Source: a virus. Taken from it: a stretch of DNA of 64,000 nt. A program made the translations under genes and the position numbers. Location: positions 22,391 through 86,390 of the IMG/VR virus record IMGVR_UViG_3300045740_000163. One strand, 5' to 3'. Below are positions 56,014-63,959 of the stretch, piece after piece. Under the pieces are notes generated by a model. That model saw only the letters and a list, made by a program, of their open reading frames with translations. It was not told where the DNA came from and searched no databases. The stretch's first letter is position 1. Every line of letters starts with the position of its first letter.

Positions 56014-56425
56014 TTTTTCTCGCGGCGCAACTGCCCTTGTTAAAAGTCTTTTCGGTGGTAACGAAACTGAGCGCATGATTAGCGCTGGTGTCGTACGCAC
56101 GATTCTGTCAGATATGACACGACTCTATTTTGAGAATCGTGCAGCCAGAGGCGACGGTATTCTTGTTTTTAATCCAGAGAACCCTGAGGCATCGAGATAC
56201 CTCACAAAGTCAGATCTTGAGAACGATCTAGCAGTAGCCCAAGAAGGTATGGATGAAAGAGCTGAAGCTCTGTTCAGCAAAGTTATTCGTGTGATTGAGA
56301 AAGAATCTGACTCAGACCTTGCTTTAATCGCGATGATTCAATCTAATGAAATCTGTGTACATCTAGTTGACCCTGTAGAGGCGAATAAGAAGATCGATGA
56401 ACTCTCAAGTAGTCTCTTACTCTGA
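56006..56425 (+). CDS. Hypothetical protein
   Basis: A 139-residue protein overlapping the HTH gene by 8 bases (MSNFSRGATALVKSLFGGNE). Helical with acidic regions (LENDLAVAQEGMDERAEALF). No family recognised. Confidence 0.55.
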   Translation: MSNFSRGATALVKSLFGGNETERMISAGVVRTILSDMTRLYFENRAARGDGILVFNPENPEASRYLTKSDLENDLAVAQEGMDERAEALFSKVIRVIEKESDSDLALIAMIQSNEICVHLVDPVEANKKIDELSSSLLL

Positions 56426-56984
56426 AGACGACTTTATTTCTCCTCCAGATCTTGCCGCTACCACAGCGGCTTTTTTTGGAGGATCGATAGATTTAGACCC
56501 GGCTTCAAGCGACGACGCTAATTTAATTATTCAAGCCGATAGGTTTTTTACCTGGCGCGAGAACGGACTTAAACAACCGTGGAAAGCAGATAGCGTCTAC
56601 TTGTTTCCTCCAAAAAGTACTCTTAACGGAGAGGAGCAGCCCAAAGATATAAGACTCTTTCAGAAAAATCTAAGGTTCAAAAAATCAGCACAGCGTGTTT
56701 GGCTTGAGCTCTGTTATAAGAAGTGGCTACGCAACGAATTCGGACACGCTGTAATATTTTTAACTTCTTCTGAAGTAGCTTTATTAGTCACTCAAAAGAT
56801 AGGTTTTGACTTTCCGCTCTGTGTTCTTGCAGAAAGACCTAAGCTCTTAAAAGAAAAAGACTTAAAGCCAGTAAAGGCTAAAGTGTTTGGTTTTGTTTAT
56901 TACTTACCTTCGCAGTTAAATTACGAAGATAGTATCAGAAGATTTACTGAACACTATAGTAGCTTGGGGAGGGTATATACCTAA
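56397..56984 (+). CDS. Degenerate Dam-type DNA adenine methyltransferase-like protein
   Basis: The 195-residue protein follows the phage Dam family: FISPPDLAATTAAFFG, IDLDPASSDDANLI, FFTWRENGLKQPW. The catalytic NPPY is replaced by LFPPKS (about residues 68-73), so Asn and Tyr are lost. C-terminal FFxRP-type features are weak. It is probably inactive or altered in base choice. It overlaps its upstream neighbour by 29 bases and converges on minus-strand virion genes. Confidence 0.65.
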   Translation: MNSQVVSYSEDDFISPPDLAATTAAFFGGSIDLDPASSDDANLIIQADRFFTWRENGLKQPWKADSVYLFPPKSTLNGEEQPKDIRLFQKNLRFKKSAQRVWLELCYKKWLRNEFGHAVIFLTSSEVALLVTQKIGFDFPLCVLAERPKLLKEKDLKPVKAKVFGFVYYLPSQLNYEDSIRRFTEHYSSLGRVYT

Positions 56985-57237
56985 TAGGGTCTTTAGTATC
57001 CCAAGAGTCATCTGGTCCGTAACTATCTTTCTCACCGAAACCTATGCCCACGGGGCGTACTGATTGGAGTCGTGTGCGTGATTCTTTCTCTTGTCTTCGT
57101 GCTCTATCTCTTGGTTCTACTCCAAAAATCTCACCAGCAAACCGATGAGAGCGAGGCTCTCGGTCAACGTGGTGCTGACGACGTTGACCAAAAGACTCAG
57201 CTCTTTTTTCGATTCCCAGCTTAGAGATACTCCTCAT
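56944..57237 (-). CDS. Basic virion-type protein
   Basis: The 97-residue Arg-rich protein (RQHHVDREPRSHRFAGEIFG, RDRARRQEKESRTR) starts in a TAATG overlap with the preceding gene. Its C-terminus overlaps the end of the convergent Dam-like gene by 41 bases. Confidence 0.5.
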   Translation of the reverse strand: MRSISKLGIEKRAESFGQRRQHHVDREPRSHRFAGEIFGVEPRDRARRQEKESRTRLQSVRPVGIGFGEKDSYGPDDSWDTKDPIRYIPSPSYYSVQ

Positions 57238-57989
57238 TAAGCAAGCGTTCCGTAGTTCATAAGCCCTGCTACATCACCACTAGTGTTGTAATACCTACCT
57301 ACAGCGTCTGCTGTTCCTCGGTTGCCGTAAATAAACTTAGAGGCTTGTGGACCGCTGTAATCCATCATCATTCCATATTGGGATGCAATCTCAGGTGCAG
57401 TCCAATCGGCAGCTTTTCGAATAGATCCAACATCCATAGATACCACGGCGGGATCGAGTGCTAATTTCTCGTAACCACCCAAACGATTAGCTAAGGAGTA
57501 TTGGTTTTGAATGTCATCAATTCGTGTATTAAGCAAGTTGTATTGTTTTGAGATATCAGGATCCATAGTTAAATCACTACGGCCCTGAGCAACAACATCT
57601 TTTACAGTGTTTGCAAACGCATCGTAATACTTGTTTAAAGCTTCCTCGCCAGTCATACCGGTCAAGGCAGGATAAATATTTGCAATACGCTCATCAATTT
57701 TTCTTGTAGTTCTTTTACTCATCTTATTCAGTTGTTTTACAGAGGCCTGAGTATCAATACCAGCAGTACCAGGACTAAATAAGTTACCAACAGTTCCAGC
57801 TAAACGAAATACATTAGACAGACCACCTAAAGCTCCTAAAAAATCTCCGCCGCCACCACCACCTAAAGCACCTGTGCCACTGAGGTTACCCAGAACAGAC
57901 TCAGAGCCTGGAATAGACTCAGTGCCAAAAGGTCCACTCGGTGCTTGAGTTGTAGACCAGTCGTAATTTGAGGGCAGTGAGACAGACAT
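57237..57989 (-). CDS. Probable virion internal protein
   Basis: The 250-residue protein has a Gly/Ser-rich start, a helical hydrophobic stretch (FLGALGGLSNVFRLAGTVGN), and a long helical middle (KRTTRKIDERIANIYPALTG). It lies in the group with the GH104 protein and may be one of the ejected proteins. Confidence 0.6.
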   Translation of the reverse strand: MSVSLPSNYDWSTTQAPSGPFGTESIPGSESVLGNLSGTGALGGGGGGDFLGALGGLSNVFRLAGTVGNLFSPGTAGIDTQASVKQLNKMSKRTTRKIDERIANIYPALTGMTGEEALNKYYDAFANTVKDVVAQGRSDLTMDPDISKQYNLLNTRIDDIQNQYSLANRLGGYEKLALDPAVVSMDVGSIRKAADWTAPEIASQYGMMMDYSGPQASKFIYGNRGTADAVGRYYNTSGDVAGLMNYGTLA

Positions 57990-58013
57990 GACTTTGAATT
58001 CGAGAAGTACTAC

Positions 58014-58370
58014 TTAGATTACAGACTGAGGAGTCTGAAAAGACCGCATAGCCAGAGCTAGTAAGTTCTGCATATTGTTTTGCGTTTGATTCGTATAAGG
58101 TCCCCTTTGGTAAGCACCAGCATCTGTGCGAGCAAAGCCTCCTGTTCGACTATCGAGAAGACCACGGCCAAATCCTTCAAGTAAACTTCCAATACCTTCG
58201 CTAGTACTAGGCCCTCCGAAAAAGTCGCCGGTATATCCTGACCCAACATCCCTATAACTAGGGACATTAGGCCCAAACCCAATAGCTCCTCCTAAGAACG
58301 AATCCACAAACTTAAAAGCTCCTTTATCGATTATACGTTTAAATAACTGAGTTAGGAGCAGTAAAAGCAC
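58014..58370 (-). CDS. Virion protein with C-terminal PQSVI tail
   Basis: The 118-residue protein starts at GTG inside the end of the upstream GH104 gene (overlap 32 bases) and has a hydrophobic start (LLLLLTQLF). Its last residues LLALAMRSFQTPQSVI match the end of the GH104 protein (LLAQALSAFTAPNSVI). The shared tail suggests a common docking or sorting signal. Confidence 0.6.
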   Translation of the reverse strand: MLLLLLTQLFKRIIDKGAFKFVDSFLGGAIGFGPNVPSYRDVGSGYTGDFFGGPSTSEGIGSLLEGFGRGLLDSRTGGFARTDAGAYQRGPYTNQTQNNMQNLLALAMRSFQTPQSVI

Positions 58371-59208
58371 TGAGAGCCTGAGCCAGTAACTCAGTCTTTG
58401 CCTGCTCCATAGCTGCTTGATTCCGCTGAAGCTGTACTGCAGCCTCAGCTTGAGCTAAATCTTCTACGTCTTTCCGCTGTTGGCTGGATTTATATAAATC
58501 AACTAACAACTCTGAAGCTGGATCAGTCGCAGAACCACTTTCTGAGTAATCAATAAGGTCTGGCCTGCTCAATGAAGATTGAGGACCCATTCGCTGGAGA
58601 GCACCTGTAATACCAAGCAAATCAATAAACTTATTTAAAAACCCTAGATTAGTTTCTTGCTTACCTGTTGTAGGTGCAGCAGGTTGTGATGCCGTCTGTG
58701 CTGCTCGGCGTGCACCTTCATCAAACCACGCGGAAACCTGAGATGCTCGTTTAACGGGTTGCCCATAGGCACTCGCGCCAGTAGCAGTAGGGATCGAAGC
58801 CCACTCAGGAGATAGATAAGCTTGAAGCCGTGGTGAGAGAGTACCTTCTTTAGTGAGTGCAGCAAGACCGCCGGCAGGCATTAAACGCTGCCGAACTTTA
58901 TATAACATCGCCAAGTCTTGACTTGCTGGGCTGAAATCTTTCAGACCTAACGCACGAGCAGCTTCTGCATAAGTTTCAGGCATGAACTGGTAAGCACCAG
59001 CAGCTGCGCTCGAATAACCTGGTGTGCGAACTACTTTGTCTGGATGCCTTGAATAATCGCTGAACTTACCGCCGCCAAATAAAATGTCGTAACCAGGTTG
59101 GTTAGCTCGCCAAGTACCCTCGGCACGACTAAGAGCCTGCTGCAGACCTCTAAAAAGACCTGGATTTTGCTGACGCCAAGCTTCTAGTTGAGCCCTGGTT
59201 TGAGACAT
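58339..59208 (-). CDS. Virion-associated GH104-type transglycosylase (lambda R-like)
   Basis: From the ATG at 59208 the protein is 289 residues. The N-terminal domain has ALSRAEGT (Glu30), YDILFGGGKFSDYSRHP, AAAGAYQFMPETY and GLKDFSPASQDLAMLY, the pattern of lambda endolysin R, which cleaves peptidoglycan glycan strands. Helical coiled regions follow (about 225-289), ending LLAQALSAFTAPNSVI. Its place among virion genes and its extra domain suggest an enzyme that opens the wall for DNA entry rather than the lysis endolysin. Confidence 0.8.
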   Translation of the reverse strand: MSQTRAQLEAWRQQNPGLFRGLQQALSRAEGTWRANQPGYDILFGGGKFSDYSRHPDKVVRTPGYSSAAAGAYQFMPETYAEAARALGLKDFSPASQDLAMLYKVRQRLMPAGGLAALTKEGTLSPRLQAYLSPEWASIPTATGASAYGQPVKRASQVSAWFDEGARRAAQTASQPAAPTTGKQETNLGFLNKFIDLLGITGALQRMGPQSSLSRPDLIDYSESGSATDPASELLVDLYKSSQQRKDVEDLAQAEAAVQLQRNQAAMEQAKTELLAQALSAFTAPNSVI

Positions 59209-59239
59209 CGTATTTATAAAGTTTTCGGTACTCTCTAAT

Positions 59240-59479
59240 TTAATCCGTCTCGTAGCCTGAGTCGTCGAAAATATCAACGTTAGTATCTATAGCCACGCCG
59301 ATTTCCTCCATAACTGATTTGTAAGCCCTCTCTCGGCACACAAATCTAAAAATTGTTTTCCACAAATACTGGTCCCTGGCTTCCCCTTTAAGAGAATGAG
59401 CAACATTTTTAAGACGAGTCAAGGTGAAATCATCTTCAAGAGTCAGACCGACTCGGATGTGCTCATGCTCGTCTTTCAC
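59240..59479 (-). CDS. Small helical protein, possible second NblA-like protein
   Basis: The 79-residue protein has VGLTLEDDFTLTRLKNVAHS, then CRERAYKSVMEEIG. The LTLExxF start followed about 35 residues later by RxxAYK resembles NblA proteins and the gene at 31454, but the middle differs (KGEARDQYLWKTIFRFV). Resemblance alone is weak. It precedes the GH104 gene on the same strand. Confidence 0.45.
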   Translation of the reverse strand: MKDEHEHIRVGLTLEDDFTLTRLKNVAHSLKGEARDQYLWKTIFRFVCRERAYKSVMEEIGVAIDTNVDIFDDSGYETD

Positions 59480-59533
59480 CGTTCGATGTGCATCTTCTAA
59501 GAGTCTAAATCAATTTATTATTTGACATCAAGT

Positions 59534-59782
59534 TTACCAAGACTTACAGGCCCAGTAACGTGCTTTGAGCTTACTTCCAGGGTTGTCACAGTTATGACGT
59601 GCTCTAAAGTTCTCTCTACGCTCAGGGATGTGCTTCTTGATCGTCATGTTTGGGTCACCAAACCGCACTAAGCGCACTTGATCACCCTCCTTTGCTGCAA
59701 CAGCAAACTTCTTGCCTCCGTCTGAGTCGCGACGAGGTTGGTTGTACCCTTTAAAAACTTCTCCTGCGATCCTGATAGCCAC
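59534..59782 (-). CDS. Small basic head-type protein (FKGYNxPxR family, DUF6321-like)
   Basis: The 82-residue protein starts at GTG (MAIRIAGEVFKGYNQPRRDS) and has FAVAAKEGDQVRLVRFGDPN, then RARHNCDNPGSKLKARYWAC. This is a widespread small phage and large-virus protein with a KVRFG-type core and a RHNC...ARYW end. It is likely a capsid-interior or scaffold-linked protein. AGGAGACGCACTG, shared with the leader of the gene at 53829, lies upstream. Confidence 0.7.
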   Translation of the reverse strand: MAIRIAGEVFKGYNQPRRDSDGGKKFAVAAKEGDQVRLVRFGDPNMTIKKHIPERRENFRARHNCDNPGSKLKARYWACKSW

Positions 59783-59917
59783 GGCTCTGGTCCAGTGCGT
59801 CTCCTCAGTCTACCCGGTTCAAACCTAAAATTAACCTTAAGACAAGATTCACAGATTCACTTTATGAAGATTCCTGCTAACCTTTTCGCGTTGTCTTCAT
59901 TCACAACGCCACATTAA

Positions 59918-60169
59918 ATGGAATCCGCAAGGCTCTTGACCATCGCCCAGACCGCTGAGCTGCTGAACTGCTCTGCAGGCTTTGTACGTAAGCGTATCTC
60001 TCTGACCGAGTCCAACCAGCCCGGCGGCTGGCCCAAGGGTATTTTCGTGAACCTTCAGCCCAACGGCGCCAAGTCGCTGTATCGCATTAATAAGGATGCT
60101 CTTGAGGCTTACCTTAACTCTGCAGAAGAAGAGGCTAAAGTAGAAGAAAGTGCTGCTTGCGCTGTCTGA
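59918..60169 (+). CDS. MerR/excisionase-type helix-turn-helix protein
   Basis: The 83-residue protein has LLTIAQTAELLNCSAGFVRK, the DNA-binding helix-turn-helix of excisionases, then a wing (VNLQPNGAKSLYRINKDALE). It is followed by the Dps-like gene nine bases later, so it probably regulates that pair. The gap before it (59783-59917) holds no clear promoter. Confidence 0.7.
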   Translation: MESARLLTIAQTAELLNCSAGFVRKRISLTESNQPGGWPKGIFVNLQPNGAKSLYRINKDALEAYLNSAEEEAKVEESAACAV

Positions 60170-60178
60170 TTGCTGACG

Positions 60179-60721
60179 ATGAACACCTCCTCTTTAGCTA
60201 ACATCTTTCAAAACGCCGCTCAGGCGCCGACTCAAGAAGTCGTTAAAGAGGAGGTGATTATTACAAAGGAGGCCACGCCTGATAACCTCGTTTATCGGAT
60301 GGTCTCCTTTGCCTCTTATTTATATCAACTGAACATACAAGCGCACTTACTGCACCTAAATATCGAGTGTTCTAACTTTTTAGCTGTTCATGAGTTCTTG
60401 AAAGAACAGTATGAGCAGCATATTGGTGACTTCGACACCATGGCTGAACTAGTCCGCAGCATGGACTATCTGATGCCGATGTGCCAGTGCGGCCTTATGG
60501 ACGCCTTTAAAAAGTTCCCATCAGTCAAGACTTACGACGCCCGCGAAGGTTTAACTCTCTACACCAAGAATCTTGAAGCCGGCGCGATGATGGCTAAAGA
60601 TCTCACGGAAGCTGCACGGGAAACCGGAGCACCAGATGTAGAAAACTTCGCAGCTACCGTTTGCGGGAACCTATTCAAAGGTGCCTGGATGTTAAAGGCC
60701 ACACTCCGTGGCTCTATGTGA
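60179..60721 (+). CDS. Dps-like ferritin
   Basis: The 180-residue protein has the ferritin-like fold of Dps: YLYQLNIQAHLLHLNIECSN and FLAVHEFLKEQYEQ, then DFDTMAELVRSMDYL. Ferroxidase ligands match E. coli Dps at His59, His71, Asp86 and Glu90, but the Asp at +4 from His71 is Lys75. Dps proteins store iron, detoxify peroxide and cover DNA. A phage copy could limit Fenton chemistry or protect its genome. The ATG at 60179 is preferred to a TTG at 60170. Its 3' end overlaps a convergent virion gene by 8 bases. Confidence 0.75.
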   Translation: MNTSSLANIFQNAAQAPTQEVVKEEVIITKEATPDNLVYRMVSFASYLYQLNIQAHLLHLNIECSNFLAVHEFLKEQYEQHIGDFDTMAELVRSMDYLMPMCQCGLMDAFKKFPSVKTYDAREGLTLYTKNLEAGAMMAKDLTEAARETGAPDVENFAATVCGNLFKGAWMLKATLRGSM

Positions 60722-61226
60722 GAATCCAGCCGCCGTTAGCTGAAACATATAAGCCACTTGCACCGGCATTTAAGTAAACGAGGCCGCCTGTATAAGCAGC
60801 AGGAAGCGACGTAACCACATCAATACCGCTAGCTACAACTGCAGAATTAGCAACTGTAGCTGTGTTAGCGGACAAAGCTGTAGTTGCTGTGTTTGCTGTT
60901 GTCGCAGAGTCAGCGAAACCAGCACCTACTTTTTGCCACGCTGCTCCTGTCCAAACACGTAAGTAATAACTTGCAGTAGACGAATCAACCCATGTTTCTC
61001 CTACAGAGTTACCAGGAGACCCAACTGGGCTTGAGTTAGGTGCGGTTGTCCCGTAATGATTCGAACCGAACTTACGAATCGATCCAGCGGAATCTTTGAA
61101 GTAAAGGCCAGGGTCTGCGGAGCCGAAGCTCATCGCAGCTTCCCCTGCCTGAACCGTGGAACTATTGGGGCGGTCAGAAGAATTACCACTCCGTTTTTGG
61201 AGAAGAATTACAGGAGTCGAAGCCAT
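60714..61226 (-). CDS. Tail-fibre or adhesin-type protein
   Basis: The 170-residue protein starts MASTPVILLQKRSGNSSDRP, a fibre-like N-terminal domain (GLYFKDSAGSIRKFG), then repeats of TANTATTALSANTATVANSA that resemble the shaft repeats of other fibres, and a beta-rich end (GGLVYLNAGASGLYV). It shares one base with the next gene. Confidence 0.65.
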   Translation of the reverse strand: MASTPVILLQKRSGNSSDRPNSSTVQAGEAAMSFGSADPGLYFKDSAGSIRKFGSNHYGTTAPNSSPVGSPGNSVGETWVDSSTASYYLRVWTGAAWQKVGAGFADSATTANTATTALSANTATVANSAVVASGIDVVTSLPAAYTGGLVYLNAGASGLYVSANGGWILT

Positions 61227-62770
61227 TAGTAAACGCCGCCGTTTATCAAAGAAGGATAAGAGGGGTATGGAATTAGAGCACCATTTGAGTATTGGCCGCC
61301 GTCATAAACTAACGTAGCCCCACTTACCAGTACACCATTATTGTATGTACCGCCATCTACCTTAGGTGTTACAGCAGGATCAGGCGGAGCGAAAGGGTCG
61401 TATTGATCGATAGTAAACATTTCAAAACCACTTGCTGTCATAGCAGTGGAAGTGCCTGAAGCAAGCGTGTCAAAATTTAGAGTTTTGACCATAGTAGGGT
61501 GCATATCAGGATACATCATGTGTACCGGCACCGTATTCTTGGAAGGAGAATATTTCTCCCACCAACGGAGATGCTTCTGCCGCTTTTCAAATGTTGTTTG
61601 CTTGGCGAGATTTAAATCAAATTCTTCTCTGTACCTATCGTCCATAGGCTCGTCAGTTGGTTGAGCGAGCCACGCTTCGGGGAACATGTCCGTACCAAAA
61701 CGGTTTTGCATATCCCAGAAGGACGCATAAATATGTTTACACCACCTAGGAGCAAAATAGATTAAATTAGGATCTGAATAAGATTTACTGCCATCTGTAT
61801 AACTAGGCAAGTTCAACAAGCGTTTAACATATAGAAAACCAAAGTCACGAGTAAAACCTGGAAAATCTCTTGTACTCTCGGTTCGCGAAGGTAGGAAATC
61901 TTGACCTGCGTCATACAAACCAGGCTTTAAATCTTGAGGAAGAGTGTACGGATATTTTCTTTTCAAGCTGTATTCATACAAATTAAAGTCTTCACGAGCT
62001 AAATAATCAGGGCAGTTACAACCGAACCGCATCTCAGTTGTAAAGTAATCACCTGGTGTAGGTAGAGAAGCAGGAGCCGATAAGGTTTCATTGTTTATAG
62101 TTGACCAACTATTATTAGTGTCAAGAGAAATAAAGATACTGTTAAAAACAGGAGCAAAACTAGGAGTCAGCGGAGTCGTGCCATTACCCACGCCGACGAC
62201 GACATAGTTGTTGTACGTTGTCTTTTCGGTTCCGTCAGAAGCAAACCGATCTGAAAGAATCTCGCCAGTAAAGAACGATATAGGAGGGCCGAAGTTACTC
62301 GATAACTCAACGGCATAAACAGTCCCACTAGTTTGGGTAACAGACTTTATTGAATATCCAAAATCAAGGAAGTTAAACGAATCGCGTGGCCGTACAGCAA
62401 CCATCCGCATGGCCATGTCCTGGCTCATGGATGGGTACATGTAACAAACACCAGGGAGAGCCGCCCCTACGCCGACCTTTCCTGTAGTCCAATAGCGAAA
62501 AGAATAATTTAAACCTACGTATGCTTGATTAGCATACATATACAGTTCATAACCTCTACGCCACCTAGTCCACATAGAGGCGTAATTATAGTCATATAAA
62601 ATGCTGAAGTCTTTTAAATTAAAGTCAGGTCTAAACTTTCGTTTAAACGGCATCGGCGTTGATAGCTGATGCTCTGAACTGACGCCTTGAAAAGACGAAA
62701 ATTTAAACTTAGATTTCTTTGGCTGGTGGTTATGCCAGCCAAAGTCATCTGACCCTTTTCGCCTGGCCAC
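61226..62770 (-). CDS. Large virion structural protein with SWIM-like zinc motif
   Basis: The 514-residue protein has aromatic-rich domains (NYASMWTRWRRGYELYMYAN, SFRYWTTGKVGVG). FGCNCPDY (near 248) and WCKHIYASFW (near 344) are the two halves of a CxCP...CKHI SWIM-type zinc site, about 95 residues apart where SWIM domains usually have about 10-25. The C-terminus is beta-rich (GGTYNNGVLVSG, GGQYSNGALI). Probably a tail or neck structural protein. Confidence 0.65.
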   Translation of the reverse strand: MARRKGSDDFGWHNHQPKKSKFKFSSFQGVSSEHQLSTPMPFKRKFRPDFNLKDFSILYDYNYASMWTRWRRGYELYMYANQAYVGLNYSFRYWTTGKVGVGAALPGVCYMYPSMSQDMAMRMVAVRPRDSFNFLDFGYSIKSVTQTSGTVYAVELSSNFGPPISFFTGEILSDRFASDGTEKTTYNNYVVVGVGNGTTPLTPSFAPVFNSIFISLDTNNSWSTINNETLSAPASLPTPGDYFTTEMRFGCNCPDYLAREDFNLYEYSLKRKYPYTLPQDLKPGLYDAGQDFLPSRTESTRDFPGFTRDFGFLYVKRLLNLPSYTDGSKSYSDPNLIYFAPRWCKHIYASFWDMQNRFGTDMFPEAWLAQPTDEPMDDRYREEFDLNLAKQTTFEKRQKHLRWWEKYSPSKNTVPVHMMYPDMHPTMVKTLNFDTLASGTSTAMTASGFEMFTIDQYDPFAPPDPAVTPKVDGGTYNNGVLVSGATLVYDGGQYSNGALIPYPSYPSLINGGVY

Positions 62771-62773
62771 GGT

Positions 62774-63331
62774 TTAATAGAAACCGCCCTGCGCAAACAC
62801 CGAAACCCCGGAAACACTTAAGCCACCAGAGACGGCTGCGGGCCCGTTTCCAAGATAACCAATGCAAAGAATATAACCTTTCTCTAAGTACATCGCCTCA
62901 GATTTACCGCGCTCAATCGGGTAAACCAAGCTTGTATCACCTGTTTGCGGCGTGGGCGCCACGGTAGCCGGGAGCTCGATTCGTTGAATCAAGCCTTCAG
63001 TGTCGCCAGATAGGCCGACTTCAAACTTACTGACAAGAAGTGCAGCAGAAGTAGAAGGAGCAGCTTGGTTTGGTGCATACACATACACGCCAAACGCTGC
63101 CGACCGCACACCTCCGCGATTGGGGTAGCCCTCATTAGAGACTACAAAAATATCCTCGACTAGCGCTCCGTCCTCAGAAGGAAGATCGCCCACACGGACA
63201 AGCTGAATCAAATCCCCGAAATCAGGATTGCTTGCGTCAGCAATTACAGTGGTGCCGTTGTTGATCTTTGCGCCCCTAAAAAAGGGACGATCCACCATCA
63301 GGGGCTGCTTGTTTGTGGAAGTACTAGACAC
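62774..63331 (-). CDS. Virion structural protein
   Basis: The 185-residue protein starts at GTG (MSSTSTNKQPLMVDRPFFRG) and is beta-rich (ADASNPDFGDLIQLVRVGDL, VEDIFVVSNEGYPNRGG). It has a virion-type composition and sits directly before the SWIM-containing protein in the same transcript. Confidence 0.6.
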   Translation of the reverse strand: MSSTSTNKQPLMVDRPFFRGAKINNGTTVIADASNPDFGDLIQLVRVGDLPSEDGALVEDIFVVSNEGYPNRGGVRSAAFGVYVYAPNQAAPSTSAALLVSKFEVGLSGDTEGLIQRIELPATVAPTPQTGDTSLVYPIERGKSEAMYLEKGYILCIGYLGNGPAAVSGGLSVSGVSVFAQGGFY

Positions 63332-63362
63332 GGATAGTGCTCTCTATGAGATTGACAGGTTG

Positions 63363-63917
63363 TCAGCGTGCCGGTGTGGCGGCGGTTGGAGGAGTTAACG
63401 GCTCCTGGGCCGGAGCACCGAAGTTAAACTCTCCGGTCTTCAGCGCTTTAAGCGCATCTTCAAAAGGTATCTTATTAGCTCGTACGCCTTCCAGGATCAA
63501 CTGGCGCTCTAAATCTTTTTGACTAGCTGCTTCACGATCCGCACGAGCTTGGATCGCCTCTTGCTCGTTACGCTTCATCATCTGCTCATACACCTTAAAG
63601 ATGAGAGCGTCACCAGCCATCCGGGCATCCTGAGGGCTACGACCTGGCAGAGGCAAGCCTTGGTAACCCCGCTTGAAGCTTAAGGCGACCTCAGCTACGG
63701 GAAGGAGGGCTCCAGCAATATCGTTGATCGTTTTGACCAGCCCACCGGGTGCGTTGCCCGGCGTGGAACCCATGGATACACCGTAAGCGTCTCCACTTTG
63801 AGGCTGAGTTAAACCAGCAGCAGCGGAGTCAGCTTCAGAACGAGTTGGGAAAAAATAAGGCACACGCTCGCCACCAGAGTAAGCGTAACTCGCTGGTGCC
63901 ATTGAAGGGCCGTTCAT
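63363..63917 (-). CDS. Virion protein with helical middle
   Basis: The 184-residue protein has a polar start (MNGPSMAPASYAYSGGERVP), a Gly-rich part, and a long charged helix (NEQEAIQARADREAASQKDL) before an Ala/Pro-rich end. It resembles an internal virion or connector-linked protein. Function not assigned. Confidence 0.55.
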   Translation of the reverse strand: MNGPSMAPASYAYSGGERVPYFFPTRSEADSAAAGLTQPQSGDAYGVSMGSTPGNAPGGLVKTINDIAGALLPVAEVALSFKRGYQGLPLPGRSPQDARMAGDALIFKVYEQMMKRNEQEAIQARADREAASQKDLERQLILEGVRANKIPFEDALKALKTGEFNFGAPAQEPLTPPTAATPAR

Positions 63918-63959
63918 ACGCTTACTCTAAACGCCTCAAATCCTGCAATTATTTTACTA

